From Metallyticus violacea (lineage: Eukaryota > Arthropoda > Insecta > Mantodea > Metallyticidae): DNA of 64,000 bases. Below, piece after piece: positions 1-11,673 of this stretch (positions within the stretch are counted from its first letter, which is position 1; each line of letters begins with the position of its first letter). The DNA is taken from NCBI GenBank assembly GCA_030762175.1, contig CM060831.1:1877001-1941000 (forward strand). The letters run 5' to 3'. Under the pieces are notes generated by a model, which worked only from the letters and a program-made list of their open reading frames with translations, ran no database searches and had not been told where the DNA came from. A program made the position numbers and the translations under genes.

Positions 1-387
1 TAAGCTGTCATTATTGCCGTTGTATAACGAAATATTGGCATACTTCCGATATGAATGACATTTTGAAAAGGTGCTCTTTAAAATATAATCAAACTCAACC
101 TTCTTCCCTAAGCTGTTCCATGTGTTTAACTAAATATTCTTTGTAGCATTGGCTTTTAAGCATAAATAGGACCATTTTGTTAAAAACAATGGTATAGAGC
201 AGATTTTCTCAAGTTCATCACTCTACTCGTAATAAATGATATCCCTTTTTAAGTCAAATAATTAATTAGCCTACTGGAAAACTGCTTTTATTTTTCATCA
301 CGAAAGGTCTCCATAATAAGCTTCAACGGCAGGCGCAGCAGTTCTTTTTTGGGAGGAGGGTACAGCCTGGCTGCATCCAATATAGAC
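1..387. other. AT-rich flank, no gene seen
   Basis: No coding region, RNA gene or repeat that I recognise. The sequence is AT-rich and runs up to the outer edge of the inverted-repeat element that follows. Confidence 0.6.
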
Positions 388-2838
388 GTAATCATTAATT
401 TCATGGTTTCCATTTTTAATTCAAATTTAAACTATTTCTGAGTGTGGCACACAAATTTATTGGCAACAGCGCGCTGCTTTAGCACGATTCTTACACCTGT
501 ATCCTCTGGTAGAGTCCAGTCACTCAGAACGAATTTGGCTGCACTTGCCACCTTTTCATAGCTGTTGCCATGGCAACGGTAGGCGCTAGCTTTTTGCTTC
601 GAGATAGCAAGTGCAGCCAAAACTGAATCGGACAATGGGTAGAAGGAAATGAGTGTCATTGATTGGATGCGCACATTGCCAACTTGTAAGTATAATCTTT
701 TGAGGCACTCTTTAAATATTACAGTGCTTTAGCTACTTGTCCGTAGCTACAAAAACAAAACTGTTTGATTTGTTAACGCATTACTTTCATTGCTCCGGCT
801 ATGTCGCCACTCCGGTGCAACAGGTGCATTATTGCATTTACAAACAATGAATCTTGTGGAGATCTTGTTATATCACAAGCTAGTTTTCACTTTCTCCTCG
901 ATCTTCATCCACCCAAGAAACCTTTGAGCTTAGGAAATAAATAGAAGTCGGAAGGAGCCAAATGTAGTGAATAAGGCGGAAGCGGAAGCAAGTCGTACTT
1001 AAATCATTAATATTAGTCATTGCAGTAGCTCCAATTAGCGGACATGCATTGCTCTGGTTGAAAATGTTCTTACGAGTCAATTTTGGGTATACTAGTGTAA
1101 TATTGCGCAAATTACAACATTTTATGTTATAAGATAATGAATGGGCTATAGAGAGCTCTGGGAAAGAACTGAGAGGTTACCCAGATTTTGCTCAGTTCTC
1201 ATAAGTGGGAGATGCCCAACGCCTGTGATGCTTCAGCAGTAATAATCCTTTCGCATTCCAGAAAACTGATGCCATGACTTTATGCTTTGTCTCTGGGGTG
1301 TAATAATAAACCCAGGTTTCAGTGGTGAAGAATCGACGCAGAAAACGATTCGAACACTTGCACTTGCGCTTTTTGACAGGGTGTAAGCAACTTCGGTAAA
1401 TTTCTTCCTTTGAGATGTTTCTCTCTCTAAATTTGACCTTCTGTCTGCCAGTACTCCTGTATAGTGAGCAGGGTTAATCTTGTGTGCTCCTCCGGTCGCG
1501 TTTCAATTCTGCCATCGAATTTTTTACAGTCGCATGCATTTTCTCCCAGTACATCTTTCATCCCTTCAAAAATGTTTACTTTTTTCGACCTTTTTAATTT
1601 AAGGGGGAAAAAAAGAATAACAGGGCGATGTTCAATATAATCCAATTTTAAACATAAAGGAAATGCGTTTCCTTTCAATAACAGACAAAAAAAAAATAGT
1701 TGAAGGATTAAACATATTTTCAGTGTTGTCAACTAAGAGATCGAAGTTTCAAACAGTAGTGAGGGGAAAAAAATATCGCAATGGTTTCTATGCGAAAGCT
1801 AATTATATATTGTTTTATATTGTTTTACTTAATTAGCATATCCTTTATTTTCATTCGCATTAATAGTAAGAAAAATGAATTATAATTTTAATAACAAAAA
1901 GATGCAAGATTTTTATTATATTGCAACTATATAATCAATTTATTTTTAGAACATAATTTGTGTCATCTCTACCTACTCAAAATAACAGATACATAAATGT
2001 ACAATAATACATGCTGCAAGACAATAAAGCAGTGTTCAGCATGTTTTGTACTCAACAATAGAGTGCCATCTGCAATTAATTTTCATTTGATTATTTGTCT
2101 TCTTTTTCGGACTGATGCCGGATTTTACTAAATACATATATCATTTAAAATTCCAGAACATCACTTTTGATCTGTGGACAGTTTGCGAAACCTGAAATAG
2201 AGATCTTTATGTACTGATAAAAAATTAAAAAGAAAACTTCTAAGAAAATGAAGTAAACAACAAAGCTCATTTGTACATAAACAATTTAAAATAACATGCG
2301 ATGAACTAAGAAATTCAAACTTTAAAGCATTATTTTGTGTTGCAAATTATTATATAAAGCTTAAACAATAGCAGTGCTAGCCACATTAAGTACTGTGTGA
2401 TTTTTGTAGCTACAGACTATAAAACACTGTACAGCTAAATATAACATTTACAAATTGTAGTAGCTAAACGAAGTCTCAAAAAATTATATTTAGCAAGCTA
2501 GCAATGCTCGCCGGCTCGCGCATTCTTCTGAGTAGCTATTGAAGCAGGGCAGCCAATCAACAACACACTTTCTCCCCTCCCTAGATGCTGACCACTATTC
2601 CGTTCTCAGTTTTGGCTGTACTTGCTATTTTGGAGCATAAAGCAACATCTACCGTTGCCATGACAACCGCTATGAAAAGTGCAGTCAAATTCATTCTGGC
2701 GGGATTGGACTGTACCAGAGGATACAGGTGTACGAATCATGCCAAAGCAGACCGCTGTTACCTATAAATTCCTATGTCAAAACCCAGAAAGAGATTAAAT
2801 TTAAGTTCAAAAGGAAAACCATGAAATTAATTATTATA
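388..2838. repeat. Inverted-repeat-flanked (foldback-like) element, 2.45 kb
   Basis: Two diverged arms are reverse complements: about 388-785 and about 2395-2838. Shared landmarks are a CCATGAAATTAAT block at the outer ends, a GATACAGGTGTA block, a GTTGCCATGRCAAC block and a TTTTTGTAGCTAC block at the inner ends, all in mirrored order. The ~1.6 kb between the arms holds a decayed mariner transposase on the minus strand. The short reading frames at 432-674 (-) and 2585-2767 (+) are the same arm sequence read in the same relative direction, so they are not independent genes. The structure resembles a foldback element, or a mariner carried between long terminal repeats. No target-site duplication was confirmed. 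Confidence 0.7.
860..1735 (-). pseudogene. Mariner-family transposase remnant 1
   Basis: Reading leftward, the N-terminal DNA-binding part (around 1720-1500) contains VLGENA after a helix-rich stretch. The catalytic region follows, with FTTETWVYYYTPETK then KVMASVFWNAKG around 1340-1240. Further on come QSNACPL (around 1050), where mariners normally have a DNA motif carrying the second catalytic Asp, and LAPSDFYLFPKLKGFLGG (around 960-905). The known function of the family is cut-and-paste transposition at TA sites by a DD34D transposase. Here several stops and frame changes interrupt the frame, the second catalytic Asp reads as Ser, and SPD before LAPSD reads SLH. The copy must be inactive. 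It lies wholly between the two inverted arms of the surrounding element. Confidence 0.85.
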
Positions 2839-3299
2839 AACACGATGTTACTGAACTACACCGAAATAATTTCAAGAGTATAGAGATGACGTATATATAA
2901 GCAATTTCAGTTAGAAAACGTATAGCCTATCTACTCAAATTTCGAAGCTATGGCTATAAGTTTCTAAAGCGTCAGGACGCCATGCTAATCCCTCGAAAGC
3001 ACAACACACGATAACGAACGGAGTTTTTTGAACGTATCATTTTGGCGCCATGGTTATGACTAGGGCCCGGATTCTTAGGTTTTGCACTATTTTGTTCCTT
3101 GCTAGCTGTGATACTTTAACTTAATTATTCGTTTCTTTTATCATGGAGGTCATATAGTTGAATCTTATGATACGTAAAAATGGCTAAATAGGGCATGGAA
3201 AACCTAAAACCATCGTTTAAAATATTAAAATTAAATTTAAATGTAAGTAATTTTAAATTATTAAAATTAAATTTAAAAATATTTGCAATAAAGTTACGA
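2839..3299. other. AT-rich spacer
   Basis: No gene recognised. Around 3215-3285 a short low-complexity AAATTAAATTTAA motif is repeated. Confidence 0.5.
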
Positions 3300-3840
3300 G
3301 AGTTGTTTATAAAGTAAGGTCTCATTTTTTTTTCAAATAGTAAACATCATTTTATTGCAAAACCAAGTACAGATTCTGAAAGCTTGGACTTTTAGTTGTT
3401 TTTCTACGTCACGATCAATGCACTTTTGGAGTCGCTCCGGGAGCATGTCGTACCACTCTCCCGCCGACTCGCGCAGGAAGATATCGACAGCTACCTTCAG
3501 CTCTTCGTCACTTGAGAATTTCGTTCCCCCAAGTGTTGTTAGATGGGGAACAAATGGTAGTCACTGGGGACCAAATCAGGGCAGTATGGAGGGTGGTCAA
3601 GAGTTTCCCACCTGAATTTGGCGACGAGATTCGTCGTGGTGCGGGCGACGTGAGGGAGGGCGATACTTCAAAATGTCCGTCAAAATCTTGTCTACGGTAG
3701 TCTTAGAGACGTCCTCTATCAGACCGGCAATCTCTCGCACAGTCACACGCCGATCCGCAAGCATAAGTTCCTCAACTTTCATCACGGTTTCGTTCGAAAC
3801 TGATGGGCGGACAACCTTCGTACTTTTATTACATTAGCCA
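3300..3840 (-). pseudogene. Internally deleted mariner transposase (remnant 2)
   Basis: On the minus strand the helix-turn-helix of a mariner is well preserved around 3785-3660: VEELMLADRRVTVREIAGLI, then TTVDKILTDILKYR. The frame then jumps directly to the C-terminal third: LPHVARTT, WETLDHPPYCPDLVPSDYHL and GGTKFSSDEELKVAVDIFL, ending near 3340. The segment that normally carries the first catalytic Asp and the D-N-A motif is absent. The joint lies near 3660-3665. This is a deletion derivative that kept both ends, a pattern typical of non-autonomous copies. Only small frame slips occur otherwise, so it is younger than the mariner at 860-1735. Confidence 0.88.
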
Positions 3841-4149
3841 ATTATGTGCATCTTCATGAATTTCAAAGACACTTCATTGCATTTAATTTTGTAATACCAT
3901 TAAGTCATGTGTTAATAGCATTGTTGAAATTAACTTATATTTAGAAGCAAACTGGCTTTAATTTCATAATACTATTGTGGCCAGTGGCGTTCAACCCCAT
4001 TTTTTTTTCAAATGACTATGGAACAGACGTCTTCTGTCTCTTTATTGTCAGTCACGTTCTGCTAAAGTAAATTGTCGGATGTAATTCTTATTTAGAAGCA
4101 AACTGAATGATTTATTAAGCAGCTTACATTTCCAGTTTATTAACAGTTA

Positions 4150-5240
4150 CAGCAAGATGCCAAAAGGAAAGGTTTCTAAAAGTTGGTTGAATAAACTGCT
4201 ATCGGCAAATATCCCAATTTTTGCCACGTGTGCCAAAAACGAGAGAACTGTGAATAAAAATTGCATTTTCTGGAGCATGAAATATCAGCAGCATTAAGAG
4301 GAAACAGAGGGTCCAGTTTCAACTACTAATTTCAGGTTTTTCTGTCTCTTCAAAAGACAATTTTAATCCACGTTTATGAGGCGCAGTATCAGCAAATGTG
4401 CCATAGCATGTGGTACAGAACCCAGTATTCAATAAATTTCTTCAAGACATCAGTGGCCGAAAGATACCTGATGAATCAACCTTAAGGGGGGGGGGGAGGT
4501 TGAATTCATCAAAACAAAACTACAGAACTGTAACGTGTGGCTTTCAGTAGATGAGACACCGATAGTTGTGGTCGCTTCTTTGCTAACGTTGTGGGGAGTA
4601 AGTCAGACCCCCACCTTATATTACACAAAATGCTGTACAAAATGAACCACAGCACCATAGCCTGCACCATCATAGACGCTGTACACATCCGATGGCAATC
4701 AGAAAACCGTGATGAGAAATGTTTACTGCTTGTGACCGACAGTGCGGCGTACATGATCAAGACGGAAAATACATTGAAAATGTTCTATCCTAACATGCTG
4801 CATATCACCTGTCTTGCTCATGGCTTACACCTTTTGGCTGAAGAGATTACAAATAATTACCCAGGAGTGAACAACATTATTTCATCTATGAAGAAAGTCT
4901 TTCTGATTTAGATTTTCAAGGAAATGTTACTCCATCATCACGCGCTGGGGTACTTGGTTGCAGGCATTCATTTACTATTCCAACTATTTTAAAGACATCA
5001 AGAGTTTTATAGACACATTTGATGTCAATGAAGGAACATAGCAAATCTAAAACTGCTCTTCATTTTAAAAACAGCATCACTTCACTTGCATTTATTAAGG
5101 CCAATTTCAGTGATCTTCCTGCAGCTATTCAAAGCTTGGAATCCACATCTTTACCACTAAAAATACAATGGAAACATTGACACAATTTCAAAGTAAGAAA
5201 TACCAAGGTCAGTGGGCGCAGCCTATTCTTTGAAGCATAT
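4150..5240 (+). pseudogene. hAT-like transposase remnant (CGGBP1-like, DUF659-type)
   Basis: A possible start is at 4157. Conserved pieces appear in order but in shifting frames: a divergent N-terminal part near 4200-4290, VWLSVDET near 4536, then an open stretch at 4591-4911 containing NHSTIACTIIDAV, LLLVTDSAAYMIK, LHITCLAHGLHLLAEEI and SMKKVF, then ITRWGTWLQAFIYY near 4940-4985. This order (VDET, KTNHSTIAR-like, VTDAAPYM-like, CLAHGLH, RWGTWL) is what I know from hAT-like elements annotated as CGG-triplet-repeat-binding-protein-1-like in arthropods. Multiple stops and frameshifts show that it is dead. The exact superfamily assignment is inference; the relatedness of the motifs is clear. Confidence 0.8.
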
Positions 5241-8200
5241 GACAAAAATTGAGCCCGCGGCCTGTGGAACATCTTTTACGTTATGCATTATGTCACACAA
5301 GCAGTTATAAAGCTCCTACCATAGTAGGCTACATAATGCAAGAAAGCAGTTAGTTAATGGATGTTCAGATTGGCACTGTCAAATGATTAGTTCGAAATTT
5401 GATGAATTTTTATGGCACTAAATCTTGAAAACATTGATAACGAGGTGTGGAAAAAAGATATTTATTATGCACTCATGGCACTTTTAGCCATTTGAAATTA
5501 ATTTTCTCCCGGCTTGGCTTTAACACCAATTTATCAGCGGCTGATGCAAAAATATTTAAAACCATAAAACTGCGTTGTGTTTAGTTGTGGACCATTCATT
5601 GCCCATCTCAAATTGCTTATATGCGACATCTCTACACTCTCTGAAATTATTTCGGCATAGATCATTAACACTCTGTATATAAGATTGGGAGTTATCCCAC
5701 TGCACCTCAAAGACCGGTCCTGCTTTACAACTGTTCCACATTTATAACATTGACTTTAGCTTCTATATACTATACATGTTGTGAACTATGCTTGTATTAG
5801 AGAAGAAATTACTTTGCGATTGACGTTTCTTTTGCCACATGGCCGCGCCAGTACGCTGTTACTATATCCATTATTCGCTATTCGTCTTTAGTGGCTGAAT
5901 TCCAAAAGCATCATCAGCATCATCATCATCGTCGTCGTCAATTTCTTCTTCACGCTACTATATGATTTAAAACATATTTTATATTCTACATTTATCCTTG
6001 ATATAATACATGTTTTACATGCATAACAAAAACTTACATGTCCTTACATAATTGAACATTTTATCTGAAATATTTTCCAAGTTTATGGATTCAAAATTAT
6101 TGTAATGGTGGTAAATTTGCTTTAACTACAGCAGAACCTACGTAGTGTCATCTAGCGGCAGAAATCATAAGTTGGAGTTAGATGCATTGGCGCGGAGTAG
6201 CGTGTATGAAAACGACGGGTACGTGTAGGAAAATGTGCAATTTTGATCAAAAATCCTTCAGAATGATACAAAGCACAGTCACTACTCTTAATAAAATACT
6301 TCATACGAAAAATCAGATCAATGCACGCACTTGAAAAAGCTTTGCTACCGGGTAATTTTAAACTTTCTAACCCGTAACTGCTGCAAGTCTCAGACGATAA
6401 TGTGTTTTTGTTACTGATTGGACGAGCCTCTCGCCAGCTGAGTCGCCGGCATAAACATGGCCCAAGCGTCAATCACAAAGTAATTTCTCCCCTACTTTAG
6501 CTTATTCGGAAGGCAGTTTTGGCCATTTTTGTGACGGTGAACGTAAATAAATCGCAACAATGTAATGGTTGACAGATTAATGGGTCATATTACACTTTAA
6601 ATAAAAAATAAGTATTTTTTAACGAAATGTTAGGATATATAATCTTATTATCAAAGTTCGTGCTAAATATGTTCTAACTTGCATCTGGTTTAAACCTGTC
6701 TTATTTTAGGTTGTGTTTTATGCAATTAAATAAAAAAAAAACGTTTTTCCTTCATATTCTATGGTTAAGAGAAATTGCTATACAAGAATTGTTTTTCCTT
6801 TTTAGGGTGGGTTGTGTTTGAAAAGAATATTTTTACACAGTGTACAATTACATAAATTGCACAGCATTATAATTAAAATTTCTCTTTGAAAATAACGTTC
6901 AATAATTCTCAATCCATTTTTAATATGTTATATCGAAATTTAATAAAATTGTGACGTTAAAAATAGCATAACACATTTAACGTTCAGTTTTATAGTCATG
7001 CTCCCATGTTTGGGTTTTTACGATTTTTGATAAGGCAACGCGGGAGACACTGTCCAAAAGCTCGAGGCGATTGTTGCCATAACGTGCACACCAGCATGCT
7101 CGCCTATGTTACGCAAGAATGGCCGGCCGCCGTGATGAATGTGGGTGAAATGTTTGTTATTACGACACACTTCGCAGTTATTTTATCAACCTTCTCGGAA
7201 CCCATGCGTTTACAAACTTTATTGATCTCTACTGTAACTCTTTGCTCTCAATAACACGTGACATTTCTGAGGTAGGGCCTTCTGCACTATTAACAAGACA
7301 AGTTGATCCGTAATTTTTCACAAGCCAGATGCTTTTTGTGTGTTACTCCTTTCGCTTCTTTTTTAAGTTCCATGTAAGAAGAGTCATTTACCTTGCACAT
7401 CGTCTCACATAAGAACGGCGAAGTTATTGGTTTTTGTACAATAATTTAAATAACCAAAGGGTTCTTATTAATGGAACAGTATCATCCCCATCAAAAACTA
7501 CAACCTTTAAAACCTAATATCTTTTATTGGAATTACCTGGTATCGATTAACTTTAACTACACCTATCTTACATGTATCTCAAATGTGCTTTATCTATTCT
7601 CTGATAATATTAATTCCTTTATTTTCTGCAATATGTGTCGTAACCTACTGTCGCCAACGTTCGCGTGCTTGTTTTCCATTTTTCCCCACCAGAGCGACTA
7701 GGTGCATCAACTTCAGCGGCTGTTACATTATTTTTCAGAGCTACCAACAGTTATATAACTTTACTACATACAATTTGGTGCAAAGGTAATGAAATTGTAG
7801 AAATATATGCATATAAAAGCGCCATTAAGTCTGCTAATATCTTAACCATAAACTTATTCTAGGATACATTTTAAGATTGTTATAGAACAGACGATCATAA
7901 TCTTAAAATTTAACCCCTAGGCTAGGCTAAATATCAAGTTAAGAATCAACTTTCCCAATTGCGCTCGGTCATTTATTTTATTAGTCCATTTGATCGTTTA
8001 TACTTACACAATCTTGTTTATATCGTTTATATAATATTTTCACTGTAAGCAAAATATTATGAAAATGGCGTCAGAAGAAAATAAGAAATGAAAAAAAAAT
8101 ATATATTTTCTAAGCAAATAGCAAGAATCCCCCCCCCCCAAAAAAACTAAGATTCTGGACTGAAATATTAATTTGTAATAAGAAAGACTAGGCCGTAATT

Positions 8201-8364
8201 CAATTGCACTTACCAAACATTTTCATTATACTCAAATACTGACTTATTCTTACTTGCATTGTTATCACTTCTGCTAATACTTCGAATATTTATGTCAACT
8301 GATTCCCAAAGTATTAAAACTTGCACTAGCATTTCCAGTTACTAATATTTTTACATTTATGGTG
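5241..8364. other. Intergenic stretch with no recognised gene
   Basis: Several short open frames occur (for example 6152-6472 on minus and 7006-7254 on plus), but none shows a recognisable domain, splice structure or codon bias. A short CATCATCGTCGTCGTC tract lies near 5925. GC is locally higher around 6140-6480, 7020-7140 and 7640-7740, possibly from very old repeat fragments. Confidence 0.5.
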
Positions 8365-8425
8365 AAATCTGTAATAATTACGACTAATACTACTGTGAAA
8401 AATCACTTGTACACTCTTGTAAAAT

Positions 8426-8474
<49 letters not shown>

Positions 8475-8599
8475 TCATAAAAACACTCAGAGTGCAATAT
8501 AAAAAGGTTCACATAAACTTTCACACTAAAAACCGTAAAATTGAACACTAAAATCACACTATATTTCGAGCTGTGGCTCTTGGTCACGTGATAAAAATG

Positions 8600-8641
<42 letters not shown>

Positions 8642-8738
8642 AAAATAAAGTAACACTATTAGCAATGTAACAAATCTGTAATAATTACGACTAATACTAA
8701 TACTTCTGTGAAAAATCACTTGTACACTCTTGTAAAAT

Positions 8739-8781
<43 letters not shown>

Positions 8782-9023
8782 TAACACTAAAATAAAAGTA
8801 GATAAAGATAAAACACAGAGAAAGAGTCACACTTGAAACTGCTATATTTCGAACTACTGCGAGTTCTTCAATGGCAAGAAGCTAGCTTCTTGCCATTGAA
8901 GAACTCGCAGTAGTTCGAAATATAGCAGTTTCAAGTGTGACTCTTTCTCTGTGTTTTATCTTTATCTACTTTTATTTTAGTGTTAATTTGTTACATTGTT
9001 AATAGTGTTTCTTTATTTTTATG

Positions 9024-9069
<46 letters not shown>

Positions 9070-9160
9070 AAGTAACACTATTAGCAATGTAACAAATCTG
9101 TAATAATTACGACTAATACTAATACTTCTGTGAAAAATCACTTGTACGCTCTTGTAAAAT

Positions 9161-9212
<52 letters not shown>
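8365..9212. repeat. Three copies of a ~75-bp unit each followed by a (TA)n tract
   Basis: A unit beginning AATCTGTAATAATTACGAC and ending at TTGTAAAATACAATATATA occurs near 8365-8432, 8672-8745 and 9098-9165, always running into a (TA)n tract. Further (TA)n tracts lie near 8604-8638 and 9029-9065. The copies are nearly identical, which suggests local duplication or slippage-driven expansion. The long Ile-Tyr reading frame across this region is a by-product of the TA tracts. Confidence 0.85.
8778..8989. repeat. Perfect 212-bp palindrome (106-bp arms, no spacer)
   Basis: The centre lies between 8883 and 8884 inside AAGAAGCTAGCTTCTT. Comparing base by base, position p pairs with 17767 minus p over the whole span from 8778 to 8989 with no mismatch. 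The symmetry breaks at 8777/8990, where the left side enters a (TA)n tract. The arms contain TTCTTGCCATTGAAGAACTC and AGTTCGAAATATAGC blocks that recur, diverged, in the next hairpin and in the right arm of the giant inverted repeat near 24900. Confidence 0.95.
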
Positions 9213-9215
<3 letters not shown>

Positions 9216-9254
9216 AAAATAAAGTAACACTATTAGCAATGTAACAAATTATAA

Positions 9255-9485
9255 GTAATTATAGAAGTTTTAAAAGGATAAAACACTAAGATAAAGTCAC
9301 ACTTGAAATCGCTATATTTCGAACACGTTAAGTTCTTCTCTGGCAAGAAGACAAGTCACAAGTTTAATTGTTTTTTCACTTGTCTTCTTGCCATAGAAGA
9401 ACTCAACGAATTTGAAATATAGCGATTTCAAGGGTGACTTTATATTAGTGTTTTATTCTTTTAGAGCTTCTATAATTACTGTTAA
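9255..9485. repeat. Imperfect hairpin related to the perfect palindrome
   Basis: Arms of about 105 bp (roughly 9255-9365 and 9382-9485) are reverse complements with scattered mismatches and a ~17-bp loop. They share the GAAATCGCTATATTTCGAA and TTCTTCTCTGGCAAGAAGAC blocks with the palindrome at 8778-8989, so both belong to one dispersed hairpin family. Confidence 0.85.
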
Positions 9486-9849
9486 TTAATTAATTTATTT
9501 ATTTATACTATTAATGGAATAATAAAAACTTCTAAAAAGCATAAAAATTCTCAGTTCATTCTCATCACGTGACCAAGAACCAAGCTCGAAATATCAGTGT
9601 GGTTTTAGTGTTCAATTTTATGTGAACTTTTTTATATTGCACTCTGAAATATATATATAACACTTGTTCTATATTTCATAATAAAAGAAACTCAGATTAG
9701 AAGATATGTAGTTTAGTTGCTACATTTTAGCGAATTAGAAGGTATTGCGGTTGAACCCAATGAAACGACTTTTGAAAAGTTTTTTTTCAAATCTCCATCG
9801 ATCCTATCTACTAGGCACTTAAAATAACAATGAAATATATACACATAAA

Positions 9850-11060
9850 ATATATATGCACATACATAAATGTCTGTTAATGCTCTACCAGTTGCAATTT
9901 TTGTATTTTCTCAACAAAACCCGGGATGTAACCATCAAGTAACAAACGATTCGTACAATTGGTTAATCGGCAACAATCGGATCATTGAGAGTGTGGGTTA
10001 ATCTAAAACGAACATTTTAAAGAAATTTTAAAAATCGCTCTAGCGGTTGCAATTTTTATTTTTTCTCAACAAAACTCAGTATATTTCATTAAGATAAATT
10101 AATAAAAACAGTTACTGAAAATTAGTAGTAGGAGTGGTGTATACCTGAAAGACAGTGAGGGTTAAAGCAAAATTTAAAAATCGCTCTAGCGGTCACAATT
10201 TAATTTTTTAAAAGGAAAATCGGAATATGCCATTGAAATAAAACACCAAAAATATGTCTGAAAATCAGTAAAATCAGATTATTAGGAATGGGGGTTTATC
10301 TGAAACCCAAGATTTAAAAATCGCTCTAGAGGCACCAATATTTGATTTTTCGCAACGAAACTATGTATACACCACTTAAATAAGTAAAACATTTTTTGAA
10401 AATCAGGGAAATCGGGCCTTTAGGAGTGGGAGTTAACCTGAAACATAAAATTTAAAACTTGTTCTAACGGCAACAATAATTGTTTTTTCACTGCATAATT
10501 AGGTGCATACCATTTAAATTAAACAGAAAAATAGTTTCTGCAAATTTGGTCATTAAGAGTGGGGGTATAGGTGAAAACCGAAATTCAAAGAGTGGGGGGA
10601 ATTTTCAAGAAAATTTAAAATCGCTCTAGTGGCTGCAATTGTTTGTTTGTTTGCTTGTTTTTTTCTTCTTCAACAAATCTTGGAATGAAATAGGAATAAC
10701 AGTTTCTGAAAATCAGTGAAATCAAATTACTAGGAGTAGGGGGTTCACTGAAACCCAAAATTTAAACATTACTGTAGCGACACCAACATTTACTTTTTCA
10801 CAACGAATTCTGCATATAGCATTTAAATAAAATAATAAAAATAGTGAAAATCAGGGATGTCGGGACATTAGGAGTGCGGGGTATACCTGAAACCTAAAAT
10901 TTAAAAATCACTCTAGGGGCACCAACATTTATTTATTCACAAAAAAATTCGGTCGTATCATTTAAATAAAACAAGGAAAATCGTTTATCAAAATTAAGGA
11001 AGTCGGACCTTTAGGAGTAGCAGTGTATTTGAAAACAGATATTTACAAGGCGCTCAAACG
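9850..11060. repeat. ~143-bp tandem satellite, left-arm block (8-9 units)
   Basis: The marker TCGCTCTAG or a variant occurs near 9880, 10034, 10178, 10321, 10455, 10621, 10765, 10907 and 11049, a spacing of 134-166 with most near 143. Each unit also carries a TTTTCTCAACRAAACTC-like segment, TACCATTTAAATAAA, TCTGAAAATCAG and TAGGAGTGGGGGTT. Units are diverged from each other, so the array is not recently homogenised. Confidence 0.9.
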
Positions 11061-11621
11061 TTTAGTTTTCTCTATATTGTTTCAAAATAAAAGGAAATTT
11101 TGATTCAGCATATAAACTGTATTTATTACAAGGCATATATTTTAAATTTAACAAAAGCATCGTCGTGAAGATAGAAAATGTAAAATATTAATCAAATATG
11201 TGTGTGAGAATTATATTTCTATGTAAGAGCGCTGTGTAATAACTTTCAGAAATCGTTTGCGTTACATGTTTTTACTAAAATAACATTTAAATTAAATTTC
11301 AAAGTGAATGAATGTCGATGGAATTTTCTACTGTACCTTGCTGGTTATGTACATTCGCTTCGTGCATTGCAATTGTATTTAAATAGTAACATGTTTTTGT
11401 TTTAATGAAACATATGAACATTTTAAATACACCGTGTAACTGAAAATTTTCTCTAATTTTTCTCGATTTTAGTGAATAAGAAGATGATATCAAGGGCTCG
11501 GTTCATAAACACGGTTACATTTAAAAATGATTAAAAATACATGTACAGTACAGATTTGTTTATCAGTGGTCATATATTTAATTTCATTAATAGTATATCA
11601 TTAATTCTTGTGGCTTAATCT

Positions 11622-11622
11622 C

Positions 11623-11672
<50 letters not shown>
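11622..11672. repeat. (AAT)n microsatellite
   Basis: About 17 copies of AAT/ATA. The homologous position of the right arm (near 23158-23190) carries a shorter ATT tract, so the microsatellite predates the arm duplication. Confidence 0.9.

Positions 11673-11673
<1 letters not shown>

Larger units (their letters stand above)
8478..9650. repeat. Outer pair of a nested foldback: arms ~8478-8610 and ~9545-9650
   Basis: The left arm (ACTCAGAGTGCAATATAAAA, then TCGAGCTGTGGCTCTTGGTC, then ACGTGATAAAAATGAAC) reappears reverse-complemented at about 9545-9650 (GTTCATTCTCATCACGTGAC, then CAAGCTCGAAATAT, then TTATATTGCACTCTGA). The pair encloses the perfect palindrome at 8778-8989 and the hairpin at 9255-9485, so the region is a hairpin-within-hairpin cluster. 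Confidence 0.75.

Noticed and set aside
432..2767. Two short frames (432-674 minus, 2585-2767 plus) that look like paralogous small proteins
   Set aside because: They are the two arms of one inverted repeat; similarity comes from DNA duplication, and neither has a plausible coding signature.
4484..4497. Poly-G run inside the hAT-like remnant, and poly-C runs at 44457, 44757 and 53755
   Set aside because: Simple homopolymers that disrupt old transposon frames; they might be sequencing-length errors and carry no functional signal.
8390..8830. 146-residue Ile/Tyr-rich open frame
   Set aside because: It is a translation of (TA)n tracts and the duplicated ~75-bp unit; it has no protein character.
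9850..11060. Regularly spaced repeats considered as a CRISPR-like array
   Set aside because: Units are ~143 bp, contiguous and diverged, with no short direct repeats separated by unique spacers, and the context is eukaryotic.
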